The notes beneath the pieces are model-generated. The model was not told the origin of the DNA. It did not search any database and was given only the letters and a program-made list of their open reading frames with translations. Below, in pieces: positions 55,469 through 63,877 of a DNA stretch of 64,000 bases; the first letter of the stretch is position 1, and each line of letters begins with the position of its first letter. This DNA is from an uncultured Bacilli bacterium (GTDB lineage Bacteria; Bacillota_I; Bacilli_A; RF39; UBA660). The stretch is from NCBI GenBank assembly GCA_910586425.1, contig CAJUHL010000003.1, positions 1-64,000 of the forward strand, given 5' to 3'. Both the position numbers and the translations under genes were made by a program.

Positions 55469-55511
55469 GTTATAATTTCTTATATTTTCACTATCAAAAG
55501 TAGTAGTAAAA
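55469..55511 (-). promoter_or_regulatory. TTACTAC box plus promoter next to structured element copy 2
   Basis: TTACTACTAC (about 55509-55500) abuts -35 TTGATA (55497-55492), then 17 bp and -10 TATAAC (55474-55469). The surrounding bases match 2825-2878 at most positions. prfA already has a closer promoter, as the AAA+ gene does at the other copy. Confidence 0.5.
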
Positions 55512-55540
55512 TTAAAAATTTCTTTAATAAATATGAAAAA

Positions 55541-55653
55541 ATACTATGCGATGTCATAGTATTAATAGTCTTATGAGCGAGACCAGTGGCATAGCCACTA
55601 AAGTCTTCGCTATAATAAGGTATAGTATTACCCTTATTATGTAGTATAAAACA
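55541..55653. repeat. Structured dispersed element, copy 2 (four hairpins)
   Basis: Same layout as 2916-3030. P1 ATACTATG / CATAGTAT (55541-55562); P2 GTCTT (55568-55572) with GAGAC; P3 AGTGGC / GCCACT (55585-55599); enclosing stem GCGAGAC (55577-55583) with GTC-T-TCGC (55603-55610); P4 ATAATAAGG / CCTTATTAT (55612-55640). Relative to copy 1, G-U pairs become A-U or C-G in three stems. On the minus strand P1 is followed by TTTTTT. It lies directly 3' of the cysteine-motif gene and upstream of prfA. Confidence 0.7.
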
Positions 55654-55696
55654 GAAATATTTTAATACATTTCAGCCTTTTGTCTTCTTTATAATC

Positions 55697-56134
55697 TTAT
55701 TTTTTTATTAATTTTGGATTATTTTTAGTGTCTCTAATATTTATACTTTCTTGGATTAAATTATTTAATTTTATAGTTAATTCTTCTCTTGTCATATTAG
55801 GATTTTCCCTTAATAAGCCAAAAGCTAATGTTTGTATAGCATCAAATTTTTCATTACATTGTATTTCATCATTTATATCATATTTTAATAAATAATCTTC
55901 TGCATGCACACATAACTCAAAGGCCATAACACACCCTTCTTCTGCTTGTTGTCCACATATTAAGCAACGCTCATAATTGTCAATAATTCCTTTGTTACCT
56001 AAATTTACTAATATATGCGAACACGATTCTTCCTGCTGCTTAATATTTATATTGATGGATGCTAATTCCTCGGTTAATGCATTTCTTTGTGTTTCTAACA
56101 TTCTTACATAAGCAATTTTTTTAAAAATAGTCAT
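55697..56134 (-). CDS. Hypothetical protein with cysteine motif
   Basis: 145 residues; family not recognised. Residues 1-40 are helical (RMLETQRNALTEELASINI), followed by Cys residues in CSHIL, ERCLICGQ and EEGC, which could bind zinc, and a helical C-terminal half. AAAGGAGG eight bases before the ATG at 56134 decides the start. It sits between a TTACTAC box (56180-56200) and structured element copy 2, the same arrangement as tsaC at the other locus. Confidence 0.65.
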   Translation of the reverse strand: MTIFKKIAYVRMLETQRNALTEELASININIKQQEESCSHILVNLGNKGIIDNYERCLICGQQAEEGCVMAFELCVHAEDYLLKYDINDEIQCNEKFDAIQTLAFGLLRENPNMTREELTIKLNNLIQESINIRDTKNNPKLIKK

Positions 56135-56179
56135 CTTAAAACCTCCTTTATACCAATATAATAGCACGATTTTTGTTTT

Positions 56180-56200
56180 AAAAGTAGTAATTAGTAGTAA
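56180..56200 (-). promoter_or_regulatory. TTACTAC direct repeat upstream of the cysteine-motif gene
   Basis: The minus strand reads TTACTACTAATTACTACTTT and continues into a -35-like TTAAAA and a TATATT -10 about 25 bases before the ribosome site. Fourth occurrence of the box in the window. Confidence 0.45.
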
Positions 56201-56267
56201 ATATCTTTAAAATATTGCATCCATACCCTAAAATAAAGGCTTTTTAAACCTAAACTTTTAACTAAAA

Positions 56268-56294
56268 AAACTCAAGAATTTTTCTTGAGTTTTG
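56268..56294 (-). terminator. Terminator of hisS-aspS
   Basis: Perfect stem AAACTCAAGAA / TTCTTGAGTTT followed by TTTT on the minus strand. Confidence 0.88.
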
Positions 56295-56318
56295 ATTGAA
56301 TAAAATGAATTATGGTAT

Positions 56319-57632
56319 TTATGGATTTAATCTATTAGGTCCTCGAAATAAGAACATTGCTTCTTTCAAAGATGGTAAATCTAAAAGTAGCATTGTAAGG
56401 CGGTCAATTCCAATTCCAAAGCCACCATGCGGAGGACACCCATATTGGAAAAATTCTAGATAAAAAGCAACATCATCTTTAAGCCCTTTTTCTTCTGCTT
56501 GTTCTTTTAACACCTCATACCGATGCTCCCTTTGTGCTCCTGTTGTAATTTCAACACCTCTCCAAATCAAATCATACCCTTGGGGAATTCCATTCTTTCG
56601 CATATGATAGAATGCCCTTTTATCAGCAGGATAATCAGTTACAAAAAGAAATTCACTATGATAGGTATCCATCGCATATTGATAGGATAATTTTTCTGCT
56701 TCTGTAGTTAAATCTACTTTGGCTGCATCTTCTACCTGATACCCATATTTTTCTTCTAGCACTTGATACAAATCAGCTAGTTTTATTCTTGGAAAAGGGG
56801 TAGTTGGAACAATCACAGTCTTTCCATATGTTTGTTCTATCAAATCACCATAACAATCTTTTACCTTTTTTAACATATAAGTTAACAATTCTTCTTCTAG
56901 CTGCATGACATCTTCAAAAGAATCAATATAACTAAATTCCAAATCAAAACCTGTAAATTCAGTGGTATGACGATTGGTATTGGAATTTTCAGCACGAAAA
57001 ACAGGTCCCACTTCAAAAATACGTCCCATACCAGCAGCCATGGCCATTTGTTTATAAAATTGTGGAGATTGTGCAAGATAGGCTTTGCGGTCAAAATACT
57101 TGACCTCAAATACTTCAGAACCTGATTCACTTGCAGCCCCAATCAATTTTGGGGTATGAATTTCTGTAAACCCTCTATCATATAAAAATTGACGCATAGA
57201 TTCTACCATCTTACTTTGAATTTTAAAGATATTCATATTATATTCATTCCGTAAGTCTAAAAATCGATGGTCTAATCTAGTATCAATTTCTGCACTATCT
57301 TTATCCTTAATATGGATAGGTAGTTCAGGTGCAGACAAAGAAGTAATTTCTATATGAGTAGGAATGATTTCCATTCCATTCAATTTTACTTTTGGGCTTT
57401 CCATTAATTTTCCAGTTACTTTGACTGTACTTTGAATTGTCATCTGGCTGACAATTTCATTTAGTACTTTATTGTCATCATTTTTTTCAATAGTCACTTG
57501 TACCTTTTCTGTACCATCCGTAATAACTAAAAATTGAACATATTGTAAATCTCTTAAGCCATCTACAAATCCTTGTATCTCAACATCTTGATTATAATAA
57601 TTGTTTAATTGTTTGATTTCAATCCTCTTCAT
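56319..57632 (-). CDS. aspS: Archaeal/eukaryotic-type aspartate-tRNA ligase
   Basis: 437 residues: N-terminal OB fold (QDVEIQGFVDGLRDLQYVQFLV) and a class II core with RFLDLRNEYN, HTPKLIGAASESGSEVFEV, RIFEVGPVFRAENSNTNRHTTEF (motif 2) and GGFGIGIDRLTMLLLDL (motif 3), ending FRGPNRLNP. Length and text match the short archaeal-type AspRS without the GAD insertion of ordinary bacterial AspRS (~590 residues). Such enzymes are often non-discriminating and also charge tRNA-Asn, but that is not readable here. It overlaps hisS by 14 bases; ATG 57632 has better ribosome-site spacing than 57635. Confidence 0.88.
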   Translation of the reverse strand: MKRIEIKQLNNYYNQDVEIQGFVDGLRDLQYVQFLVITDGTEKVQVTIEKNDDNKVLNEIVSQMTIQSTVKVTGKLMESPKVKLNGMEIIPTHIEITSLSAPELPIHIKDKDSAEIDTRLDHRFLDLRNEYNMNIFKIQSKMVESMRQFLYDRGFTEIHTPKLIGAASESGSEVFEVKYFDRKAYLAQSPQFYKQMAMAAGMGRIFEVGPVFRAENSNTNRHTTEFTGFDLEFSYIDSFEDVMQLEEELLTYMLKKVKDCYGDLIEQTYGKTVIVPTTPFPRIKLADLYQVLEEKYGYQVEDAAKVDLTTEAEKLSYQYAMDTYHSEFLFVTDYPADKRAFYHMRKNGIPQGYDLIWRGVEITTGAQREHRYEVLKEQAEEKGLKDDVAFYLEFFQYGCPPHGGFGIGIDRLTMLLLDLPSLKEAMFLFRGPNRLNP

Positions 57633-58905
57633 CATGTTCCTCCTTTATATGTAAATCCAAAAAGGAAATTAATTCACTCACATCTACTTTATATTCTTGT
57701 TTTGTATGATTGTCTTTTAAAGTTAAAATATTAGTTTGAACTTCTTCTTCTCCAAGTAAAATAACAAAAGAAGCATTCAAACGGTCTGCTTGTTTGAAAT
57801 TACCTTTCATATTCCGTTTCATATAATCCATATCAACAGAAAAACCATTCATACGAAGTGTCTGTGCAAAAGTGAATGCTTTAGGAATTTGTGATTCTTC
57901 AATTGGGATAATATATACATCTAACATATCTTTACCAATACTTATATTTTCACATTCTAACGCTGATAGTAATCTTTCCATACCAAGGGCAAACCCAACC
58001 CCTGGTGTCGACGGTCCCCCAATATTTTCGACCAAATGGTTGTATCTTCCACCACCACATAGGACATTTTGACTACCAAATCCTTCAATCGAAGCTTCGA
58101 CTTCAAAGACAGTATGCGTATAGTAATCCAATCCTCTGACTACATTTGGATTCACTTGATAAGGAATCTCTAGCACATCTAAATAATTCTTGACTTCCTC
58201 AAAATGCTTGCGACTCGTCTCATTTAGATAATCTGATATTTTAGGCGCGGTTTTCATACATTCTAAATCATGATCAATCTTACAATCTAATATACGAAGG
58301 GGGTTCTTCTCATAACGTGTTTTGCAGTCCTCACAAAGTTCACCTAAATGCGGTTTAAAATGTTCTAACAAAGCCTCACGATACGCATTTCTCGATTCTG
58401 TATCCCCCAAGGTATTGATATTAACTTTAATTCCCTTTAATCCAAGTAATCGGTAAAAATTAACTGGAATACTTATCACTTCTGCATCCATCATAGGATT
58501 TTCCGTTCCAAATACTTCTACACCGAATTGATAAAATTCACGAAATCTACCCGATTGTGGTCTTTCGTACCGATACATGGGTCCCATATACCATGTTTTA
58601 ATTGGTTGGCTTGGATTTCCATACATTTTATTTTCAATATAACTTCTTACTACTCCAGCAGTTCCTTCTGGTCTTAATGTCATATTACGATTGCCACGAT
58701 CTATAAAATCATAAGTTTCTTTAGAAACAATATCAGTTGTTTCTCCTACTCCTCTATGAAATAATTCACTCGATTCAAATATTGGTGTTCTCACATATTC
58801 ATAATGATATTTTTCCATTAATGAACGAAGTAAATTTTCTAAATACAATATTTTAAGTCCTAGACCACCATATACATCATATGTTCCCTTTGGTTTTTGC
58901 AGCAT
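57619..58905 (-). CDS. hisS: Histidine-tRNA ligase
   Basis: Charges tRNA-His. The 428-residue protein starts MLQKPKGTYDVYG and shows RTPIFESSELFHRGVGE, TLRPEGTAGVVRSYIE (motif 2 region), RFREFYQFGVEVFG, the histidine motifs GLDYYTHTVFEVE and GFALGMERL, and a C-terminal anticodon-binding domain. AAAGGAGG eight bases before ATG 58905 fixes the start; an ATG 39 bases upstream is rejected. Operon with the archaeal-type aspS, in the position where Firmicutes usually have bacterial aspS. Confidence 0.96.
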   Translation of the reverse strand: MLQKPKGTYDVYGGLGLKILYLENLLRSLMEKYHYEYVRTPIFESSELFHRGVGETTDIVSKETYDFIDRGNRNMTLRPEGTAGVVRSYIENKMYGNPSQPIKTWYMGPMYRYERPQSGRFREFYQFGVEVFGTENPMMDAEVISIPVNFYRLLGLKGIKVNINTLGDTESRNAYREALLEHFKPHLGELCEDCKTRYEKNPLRILDCKIDHDLECMKTAPKISDYLNETSRKHFEEVKNYLDVLEIPYQVNPNVVRGLDYYTHTVFEVEASIEGFGSQNVLCGGGRYNHLVENIGGPSTPGVGFALGMERLLSALECENISIGKDMLDVYIIPIEESQIPKAFTFAQTLRMNGFSVDMDYMKRNMKGNFKQADRLNASFVILLGEEEVQTNILTLKDNHTKQEYKVDVSELISFLDLHIKEEHDEED

Positions 58906-59131
58906 AATATCCTCCTTTAAAATCCAATTTGTTTTGTTTTTCATCTGATTTCAATTCTTCACATATTTCAACACTAATGTCTTCTTCGGTTATTGTTATC
59001 AGATCCTGAACATTATCACTATTATAGCATCTATTTGCATGACTCATCACTATTTTATCAAATAAATTGTCAATAAATCGTCCATTTCCAAAATGTTCCT
59101 GTTTCATAAAATCTAGTATAATTAATTTCAC
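58877..59131 (-). pseudogene. C-terminal remnant of a SpoVK/CbxX-type AAA+ protein
   Basis: An 84-codon frame with GTG start and an AGGTG site. The text FMKQEHFGNGRFIDNLFDKI followed by LITITEEDI resembles the C-terminal lid of SpoVK/CbxX AAA+ proteins (FGNAR.VRNLFE ... L..ED). The ATPase core is absent and upstream sequence does not supply it. The 3' end overlaps the hisS start by 29 bases. It is either a remnant of a deleted spoVK-like gene or a small expressed fragment; remnant is more likely. Confidence 0.5.
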
Positions 59132-59175
59132 TTTTGCACCTATTTTTTCATTCGTATAGATATTTTATCAGTATT

Positions 59176-60045
59176 TCATACATTAGTGAATAATTCTTTG
59201 AATAAACCTTTTTGTTTTTGGTCTTTTATTTCATAATGATTTTTGGCCTGATTATATGCAAAACAATTTAAGTTGAAATGGTAATCTCCACAAATTTGAT
59301 CCCAAGTAGAACACATCGTTTGATTTTGCAAGGATTCTATATATTTAGTAAATTTTGGATACTTTTTTATCAATAAACGAATGGTATTATAATTTAATAC
59401 TACAATAGGATTTCGAATCATAACAGAGGCAAGCTCGGCTTCTTCTATACAGTTTGAAAAATCGTATACGGCAGATAAATCCAAATATTGTGTCGCGTGA
59501 TTTATCTGAAATTGAAGATTCGTATCACCACGATCTTTTTGTAACATATATAAATCTAACGCTAACAGTTTTAAAATATGTTCTTCTAATTGAACTGCAT
59601 TGATAGGATCTATACATAATGATTTTAAAATATCTAGACTGGCTAAATTAAATCTATTTTCCAATAGTGTTTTCACTGGAAGTTGCTGTATAAAATAATA
59701 ATCAGATGACTCCATTCGAAAGTTCTCGGAAGCAATTCCAATAGAATCCTTTGTTTTTGCTACAACAAAGGAAACAGCTGGTAGTTCTATAATCTTTGCA
59801 AGGTAACTCCCCATTAATTCATCTAATATGGAAAAAGGATAACCATATCTACTTTCTTCCGATTTAAAATAAAACCATTTCAAATTCTGATAATACATAC
59901 GTTCAATATATCGATTAGTCAAGCTACTAGAAGGTAAACCCAGTACTTGATATTTTTGTTGTCTAGAGATAGAAACATCATTTTTTAATTCTAAAATTGG
60001 TGTTTCATCTGTAATTAATTTCTGTAAAAACAAAATCGGTTTCAT
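59176..60045 (-). CDS. HipA-like kinase-fold protein, function unknown
   Basis: 289 residues starting MKPILFLQKLITDETPIL. The second half has LALDLYMLQKDRGDTNLQFQ followed by YLDLSAVYDFSNCI, reminiscent of the catalytic and metal-binding segments of HipA/CtkA-type kinases (xxDRHxxNxxF ... PLYDF). Other motifs are not clear, so activity is uncertain. GGATGTGATACT precedes the ATG at 60045, and the promoter is at 60106-60133. An upstream in-frame ATG at 60114 would lie at or before the transcription start and is rejected. Confidence 0.6.
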   Translation of the reverse strand: MKPILFLQKLITDETPILELKNDVSISRQQKYQVLGLPSSSLTNRYIERMYYQNLKWFYFKSEESRYGYPFSILDELMGSYLAKIIELPAVSFVVAKTKDSIGIASENFRMESSDYYFIQQLPVKTLLENRFNLASLDILKSLCIDPINAVQLEEHILKLLALDLYMLQKDRGDTNLQFQINHATQYLDLSAVYDFSNCIEEAELASVMIRNPIVVLNYNTIRLLIKKYPKFTKYIESLQNQTMCSTWDQICGDYHFNLNCFAYNQAKNHYEIKDQKQKGLFKELFTNV

Positions 60046-60105
60046 AGTATCACATCCATCTTTATAAAACACTCTTTTTGAATATATTTTTAAAAAGATA
60101 AATCT

Positions 60106-60133
60106 ATTATACATAAAAATGATATATTGTCAA
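60106..60133 (-). promoter_or_regulatory. Promoter of the HipA-like gene
   Basis: TTGACA (60133-60128), 16 bp, TATAAT (60111-60106). Confidence 0.7.
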
Positions 60134-60176
60134 AATCATAACCAAATATCAATTACTAAATAATATAAACAGGTTA

Positions 60177-60204
60177 AAAATAAAAAAGGAATCACTTTTC
60201 CTTT
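60177..60204 (-). terminator. Terminator containing the AI-2E gene stop codon
   Basis: AAGGAA pairs with TTCCTT around a loop holding the TGA stop, then TTTTATTTTT on the minus strand. Ends the rel-dtd-exporter operon. Confidence 0.75.
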
Positions 60205-61256
60205 TTATCCTTAATATCTTCTATCTTATCACTAATATCTTCCCAATAAAATTTATAAGTCGTAATCAAGATAATTGCAAGTGGTAAAGAAATAATAACC
60301 CCAGCAATTCCAAATAAAATTCCACCTGCAAAGACAGCAAATATACCAACCAAAGGATGTATTTTATTGGTTTTTCCATAAACAAGAGGATTGATTAAAT
60401 ATCCATCTAACCATGATAGTAACATAAAGACAATTAAGGTTTTAATAAACATTGCTGGACTAATCACAAAGGCAGTAACTGCGGCAACTATATTGGCAAT
60501 CATTCCACCAAAATATGGAATCAAGTTTGCAATCATGGCAAGGAATCCAAGCAACAATGCATCTGGATGTCTAATAATGGTATAAGCCAAAGAATACTCT
60601 ACTAATGTAATTAGCATAATTCTTAAAAAGCCTGTCAAATACTGCTTCATCTCATGATCTACTGCTGCAACATATCGAAATGCCTTTTTATTTTTCCTTT
60701 TTAAATACCTTTTAACACAATTACGTATTTTATCCATGTCAATTAAGAAATAAATCGCAGATGCGAAAGCAATAAACGCAATCGATACATATTCCATAGA
60801 AACACCTATCATATTAATAGCGCCATTCGATACATATTTTCCTAATGACATAATAATATCATTGAATCCATTGGATAATGTATCTTGCAATGGTCCAAAA
60901 TTAATATCATATTTCATTGAAATCTCTTTGATAAAAGCAATAATTCCATTAAATAAACTAGACAGTTGTCCGAATAATAACGGTAAAACTGTAATTCCTA
61001 GAAAAGCAATTACACCTATAATAAGCGCCAAAATGATGACAACAGATAATGCCTTTGGAATTTTACGTTTCATCAAATACTGCAAAAAAGGATATAACGC
61101 ATATGCAACAATAAATGCCATGAAAAATGGTACAATAATTTTTTTGAATGTCGCCAAACAACCTAACCATAAATTTCCTGTACGATACACCAAAAAAACA
61201 ATCAATACAATCAAAGCACAATTAATCAATTTAAAATCTGGTTTATTTTTAATCAC
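60192..61256 (-). CDS. AI-2E family (PerM/YtvI-like) membrane protein
   Basis: 354 residues with about 8 membrane helices in the family order: two N-terminal pairs, a central amphipathic region, then the conserved LLGFLAMIANLIPYFGGMIA near 240 and LVGIFAVFAGGILFGIAGVIISLP near 305. Family members are exporters or Na+/H+ antiporters; AI-2 export is proved for few. Start GTG 61256, seven bases after AGGAAG and overlapping dtd by eight bases. Last gene of the operon. Confidence 0.88.
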   Translation of the reverse strand: MIKNKPDFKLINCALIVLIVFLVYRTGNLWLGCLATFKKIIVPFFMAFIVAYALYPFLQYLMKRKIPKALSVVIILALIIGVIAFLGITVLPLLFGQLSSLFNGIIAFIKEISMKYDINFGPLQDTLSNGFNDIIMSLGKYVSNGAINMIGVSMEYVSIAFIAFASAIYFLIDMDKIRNCVKRYLKRKNKKAFRYVAAVDHEMKQYLTGFLRIMLITLVEYSLAYTIIRHPDALLLGFLAMIANLIPYFGGMIANIVAAVTAFVISPAMFIKTLIVFMLLSWLDGYLINPLVYGKTNKIHPLVGIFAVFAGGILFGIAGVIISLPLAIILITTYKFYWEDISDKIEDIKDKKEK

Positions 61257-61698
61257 ATTTCTTCCTACTTTCTATCAATATAGTAACTGGACCATCATTG
61301 GTAAGAGTTACTTTCATATCAGCACCAAACTTTCCAGTTTCCACCTTCACATATTTAGAAAGCTCTTGGTTCCATCGTTCATAAAGGGGTTCCGCCTCTT
61401 TCGCTTTCAAAGCTGCACTATAACTAGGGCGATTTCCTTTTTCTGTATTCGCATATAATGTAAATTGCGAAATACTAAGAATACTTCCCTTTTGGTCTAA
61501 AATAGATTCATTCATTGTTCCATTTTCATCTTCAAAAATACGAAGATGAATTAACTTATTGATACAATACTGAATATCATCTATTCCGTCCCCTACTGTA
61601 AAACCTACCAATACAACCATACCTTTTTCAATTTTTCCAACACAAACTTCATCCACTGTAACCGAAGCCAAAAGGCTTCTTTGGACCAAAACTCTCAT
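61249..61698 (-). CDS. dtd: D-aminoacyl-tRNA deacylase
   Basis: Hydrolyses D-amino acids, and glycine mischarged on tRNA-Ala, from tRNAs. The 149-residue protein is full length with RVLVQRSLLASVTVD at the start, LSISQFTLYANTEKGNRPSY (SQFTLY motif) near 75 and TNDGPVTILIES (NxGPVT motif) near 135. Start overlaps the rel stop as ATGA. The rel-dtd pairing is conserved in Firmicutes. Confidence 0.95.
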   Translation of the reverse strand: MRVLVQRSLLASVTVDEVCVGKIEKGMVVLVGFTVGDGIDDIQYCINKLIHLRIFEDENGTMNESILDQKGSILSISQFTLYANTEKGNRPSYSAALKAKEAEPLYERWNQELSKYVKVETGKFGADMKVTLTNDGPVTILIESRKKCD

Positions 61699-63863
61699 TT
61701 AATCAACCTCTGCACTTCAAACACATTTGTTAATTGTTCCAAATCATTGATAAATTTATCCAATTTCTCTTTATTTTCTACCAAAACGACAATATCATAA
61801 ATCATTCCATCCTCATTATGAAATGTATTAACACTTTGAATGGAAATATTATGATTAGAAGTCTTTGAAATAATATCCAATAATAAATTATCACTATTCA
61901 ATGTATGAATAAGTAAATTGGTTGGATACCGTTTGGCAATTTCATCACTCCATCTAACATCTATAATGCGCTCTGCCAATTCCTGAATATTAGGACAAAT
62001 AGAACGATGTACTGTAATTCCATAACCCTTGGTAATATATCCAACAATTTTATCTTGCGGAACAGGTTTGCAACAAGAAGCAACATTCACTTTAATTTCA
62101 TCAATGCCCTCTACCATAATATCATTTTTTACAGTAGGAAGAATGACTTCTTTATTTTTTGTTCTCTTTAAAATAATTTCTTCTTTGGTACTATTTTCTC
62201 CAGTCACTACATTGATTACAGTTCCTACTGGTATTTTACCATTCCCAAGATTAATATAAATATCGTCTATTCCATCACATTTTAATTCTTTGATGATTTT
62301 ATCAATATTTTCGTTTGACAAAAACTCATTGAATCCCAATTTTCGTTTTCGTAATTCCTTGGCAAGTAATTCCTCACCCTTTTTTAAATATCCCTCTTTA
62401 TCAATTTTTCGATAAAAAGAACGAATTTTATTTTTCGCTTGGGTTGTTTTGGCCATATTAATCCATTCACGGCTAGGCCCCAATGCATTTTTATTGGTGT
62501 TAATCTTTACAATATCCTGATTTTGTAATACATAATCCAACGGAACTATGTTGTTATTGACAATAGCCCCAATCATTTTATCTCCAACACCACTGTGTAC
62601 CTTATAGGCAAAATCAATTGGTGTTGCTCCAGCTGGTAATTCAATAACATCTCCAGCTGGAGTATATACATAAATAGTGTCTTTAAATACATCCTCCGTA
62701 ACAGACCTTACAAATTGTTCATCATTAGGTTCCTCATTGTTGAGTTCCATAATAGAACGGAAAAATTGCAACTTTTGCTCCATTGTATTTTGCATGACTG
62801 TAACAGTACTTCCCTTTTCTTTATAAGACCAGTGAGACGCAATTCCACGCTCCGCTATGTCATCCATTTCATAGGTACGAATTTGGATTTCAAATAAATA
62901 CCCATCAAATCCAAATACCGTTGTATGAAGCGATTGATACATATTGGTTTTAGGCATCGCTATATAATCTTTAAAACGTTTGGGAATTGGCCTATATTTA
63001 GAATGAATCATTCCAAGAGCTTGATAACATTCTTGCTCTGTATTTACAAAAACACGAAGGGCAAGTAAATCGTATATTTCACTAAATTTTTTTCCTTTAT
63101 CCAATTTTTTATAAATACTATAAATACTTTTTGCACGTCCTTTTATTTCATGAAGAATGTGATTTTCATTTAAAATTTCAGACACTTTTTTCATCATTTC
63201 ATTGACAGCATTGTCACGCTCCGCTTTGGTCTGATTGAGTTCCTCAACAATGGAAAAATAAACATCTGGCTTTAAATATCGAAGTGATAAATCTTCTAAT
63301 TCACTTTTGATATGATTCATTCCCAAACGACTCGCAATTGGAGTTAAAATATCTAAAGTTTCTCTTGCTTTTTCCTTCTGCTTTTCTTCTGGATGAACCC
63401 AAATGGTACGAAGATTGTGCAAGCGATCAGCGAGTTTGATAATAATAACACGGACATCTTCACAAAGACCTACTAAAATTTTACGATGGGTCGCAATGGT
63501 TGCATTATTATTATTTTCAAAATTCAGCTTGTTAATTTTAGTAACACCATCAACCAAAGAAGCAACTGTTTTTCCAAATTTTTCTTCTAATTCCTCTTTT
63601 GAAATACCGCAATCTTCTAACACATCATGGAGTAAAGCTGCACATAAGGTTTCTGCATCCGCATTGATTTCTGTTAAAATGGAAGCAACATGTAAAGGAT
63701 GCTCAATATAGTCCTCACCTGTTAATCGTTTGATTCCAAAGTGTTTTTCTGCAGCAAATTGGTATCCATTTTCAATTAAAGATAGCTCCCTTTCATCTTT
63801 GATATAAGTAGATACGGATGCCATAAGATCTGCGATTGTAATATGCATATTTTTTTTGGTCAT
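61695..63863 (-). CDS. rel: Bifunctional (p)ppGpp synthetase/hydrolase Rel
   Basis: Makes and degrades (p)ppGpp in the stringent response. 722 residues: HD hydrolase (ALLHDVLEDCGISKEEL near 80; IIKLADRLHNLRT), synthetase (GRAKSIYSIYKKLDKG, YDLLALRVFVNTEQECYQALG, DYIAMPKTNMYQSLHTTVFG), TGS (VYTPAGDVIELPAGATPIDFAY), zinc-finger region with VASCCKPVP and a C-terminal ACT domain. Both active sites look intact. First gene of the rel-dtd-AI-2E operon; the ribosome site GGGAG is close to the ATG. Confidence 0.95.
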   Translation of the reverse strand: MTKKNMHITIADLMASVSTYIKDERELSLIENGYQFAAEKHFGIKRLTGEDYIEHPLHVASILTEINADAETLCAALLHDVLEDCGISKEELEEKFGKTVASLVDGVTKINKLNFENNNNATIATHRKILVGLCEDVRVIIIKLADRLHNLRTIWVHPEEKQKEKARETLDILTPIASRLGMNHIKSELEDLSLRYLKPDVYFSIVEELNQTKAERDNAVNEMMKKVSEILNENHILHEIKGRAKSIYSIYKKLDKGKKFSEIYDLLALRVFVNTEQECYQALGMIHSKYRPIPKRFKDYIAMPKTNMYQSLHTTVFGFDGYLFEIQIRTYEMDDIAERGIASHWSYKEKGSTVTVMQNTMEQKLQFFRSIMELNNEEPNDEQFVRSVTEDVFKDTIYVYTPAGDVIELPAGATPIDFAYKVHSGVGDKMIGAIVNNNIVPLDYVLQNQDIVKINTNKNALGPSREWINMAKTTQAKNKIRSFYRKIDKEGYLKKGEELLAKELRKRKLGFNEFLSNENIDKIIKELKCDGIDDIYINLGNGKIPVGTVINVVTGENSTKEEIILKRTKNKEVILPTVKNDIMVEGIDEIKVNVASCCKPVPQDKIVGYITKGYGITVHRSICPNIQELAERIIDVRWSDEIAKRYPTNLLIHTLNSDNLLLDIISKTSNHNISIQSVNTFHNEDGMIYDIVVLVENKEKLDKFINDLEQLTNVFEVQRLIK

Positions 63864-63877
63864 ACTCCCACTTCTTT

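Noticed and set aside
60862..61458. Long plus-strand frame of 198 codons
   Set aside because: Exactly opposite the AI-2E and dtd genes, which are clearly real; composition is typical of antisense shadow.
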